Part shown: one piece after another, positions 22,449 to 22,503 of the stretch
Numbering within the stretch: the stretch's first letter is position 1
Layout: every line of letters starts with the position of its first letter
Origin: Desulfofustis sp964433645
GTDB taxonomy: Bacteria > Desulfobacterota > Desulfobulbia > Desulfobulbales > Desulfocapsaceae
Length of the DNA: 22,503 bases
Direction: 5' to 3'
NCBI GenBank assembly: GCA_964433645.1
Contig: CAYSSK010000061.1
Span: 1-22,503, forward strand
Program-made: the position numbers and the translations under genes
Notes under the pieces: model-generated
Database searches by the model: none
What the model saw: only the letters and a program-made list of their open reading frames with translations
Told to the model about the DNA's origin: nothing

Positions 22449-22454
22449 ATTATA
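22449..22454 (-). promoter_or_regulatory. -10 element of the SPFH cluster promoter
   Basis: A perfect TATAAT lies on the minus strand about 75 bases before the SPFH ATG. The best -35 is weak: TTGCCC with 19-base spacing. Just upstream on this strand are two runs of eight T separated by CC, which may be the tail of a terminator for a gene beyond the window or an UP-like element. Confidence 0.5.
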
Positions 22455-22503
22455 GCAGCAATTTCAGCGGATGGGGCAAAAAAAAGGAAAAAAAAGGGAC
22501 AGC

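Noticed and set aside
22485..22503. Poly-A/poly-T tract at the window end as a terminator
   Set aside because: The stem that should precede it would lie beyond the window, so it cannot be judged.

Overview
The window looks like a chromosomal segment of a Gram-negative, anaerobic-type bacterium, most likely a Desulfobacterota (Desulfobulbales-like) sulfate/sulfur-cycling organism. This is inferred from the mixture of genes: alpha2beta2-type glycyl-tRNA synthetase beta subunit, a short DksA, a FolE2-family protein, Tat translocase genes beside purA, a tripartite TRAP importer and a D-cysteine desulfhydrase/cysteate lyase-type enzyme. No rRNA, tRNA or CRISPR array was seen. The housekeeping parts look GC-rich; the middle is visibly more AT-rich.

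Region 1 (1-8010, minus strand): a tightly packed run read from a near-consensus sigma70 promoter at 8093-8121: purA, rpoZ, dnaJ, moaC, dksA, galT, a single-domain response regulator, a FolE2-like protein, glyS, and the first codons of another gene leaving the window. Gaps are 5-56 bp. The FolE2-like protein keeps the family fold signatures but lacks the usual catalytic/metal-binding segments. glyQ, the usual partner of glyS, is not adjacent upstream.

Region 2 (8011-9655): a divergent promoter region with GC-rich hairpins, then tatB/tatA-like and tatC on the plus strand.

Region 3 (9656-11781): an AT-richer patchwork of mobile-element scars. It holds the C-terminal remnant of a tyrosine recombinase, an intact PhdYefM/PIN toxin-antitoxin pair with its own promoter and repeat-type operator, a phased array of GCGACA-like repeats resembling a transposon end, and a 5'-truncated SecB-like gene.

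Region 4 (11683-18206, plus strand): a catabolic operon consisting of a promoter with a perfect operator-like palindrome, ridA, a PLP-dependent D-cysteine desulfhydrase/L-cysteate lyase-family enzyme, TRAP transporter dctP-dctQ-dctM (with a strong hairpin between dctP and dctQ), a 407-residue protein of no recognised family, and a GntR/FCD regulator. The likely logic is import of a small organic acid or amino/sulfonic acid, PLP-dependent elimination, clearance of the 2-aminoacrylate intermediate by RidA, and control by GntR. The unknown protein is the best candidate in the window for an undescribed enzyme.

Region 5 (18328-22373, minus strand): a four-gene cluster read from a promoter near 22450: an SPFH-domain protein with a glycine-rich linker and three zinc ribbons, a two-zinc-ribbon protein with a repeated hydrophobic motif, a CDA-fold zinc deaminase and a radical SAM protein with extra cysteines. 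The last two overlap by 4 bp. The combination is unusual and its function is not known to me.
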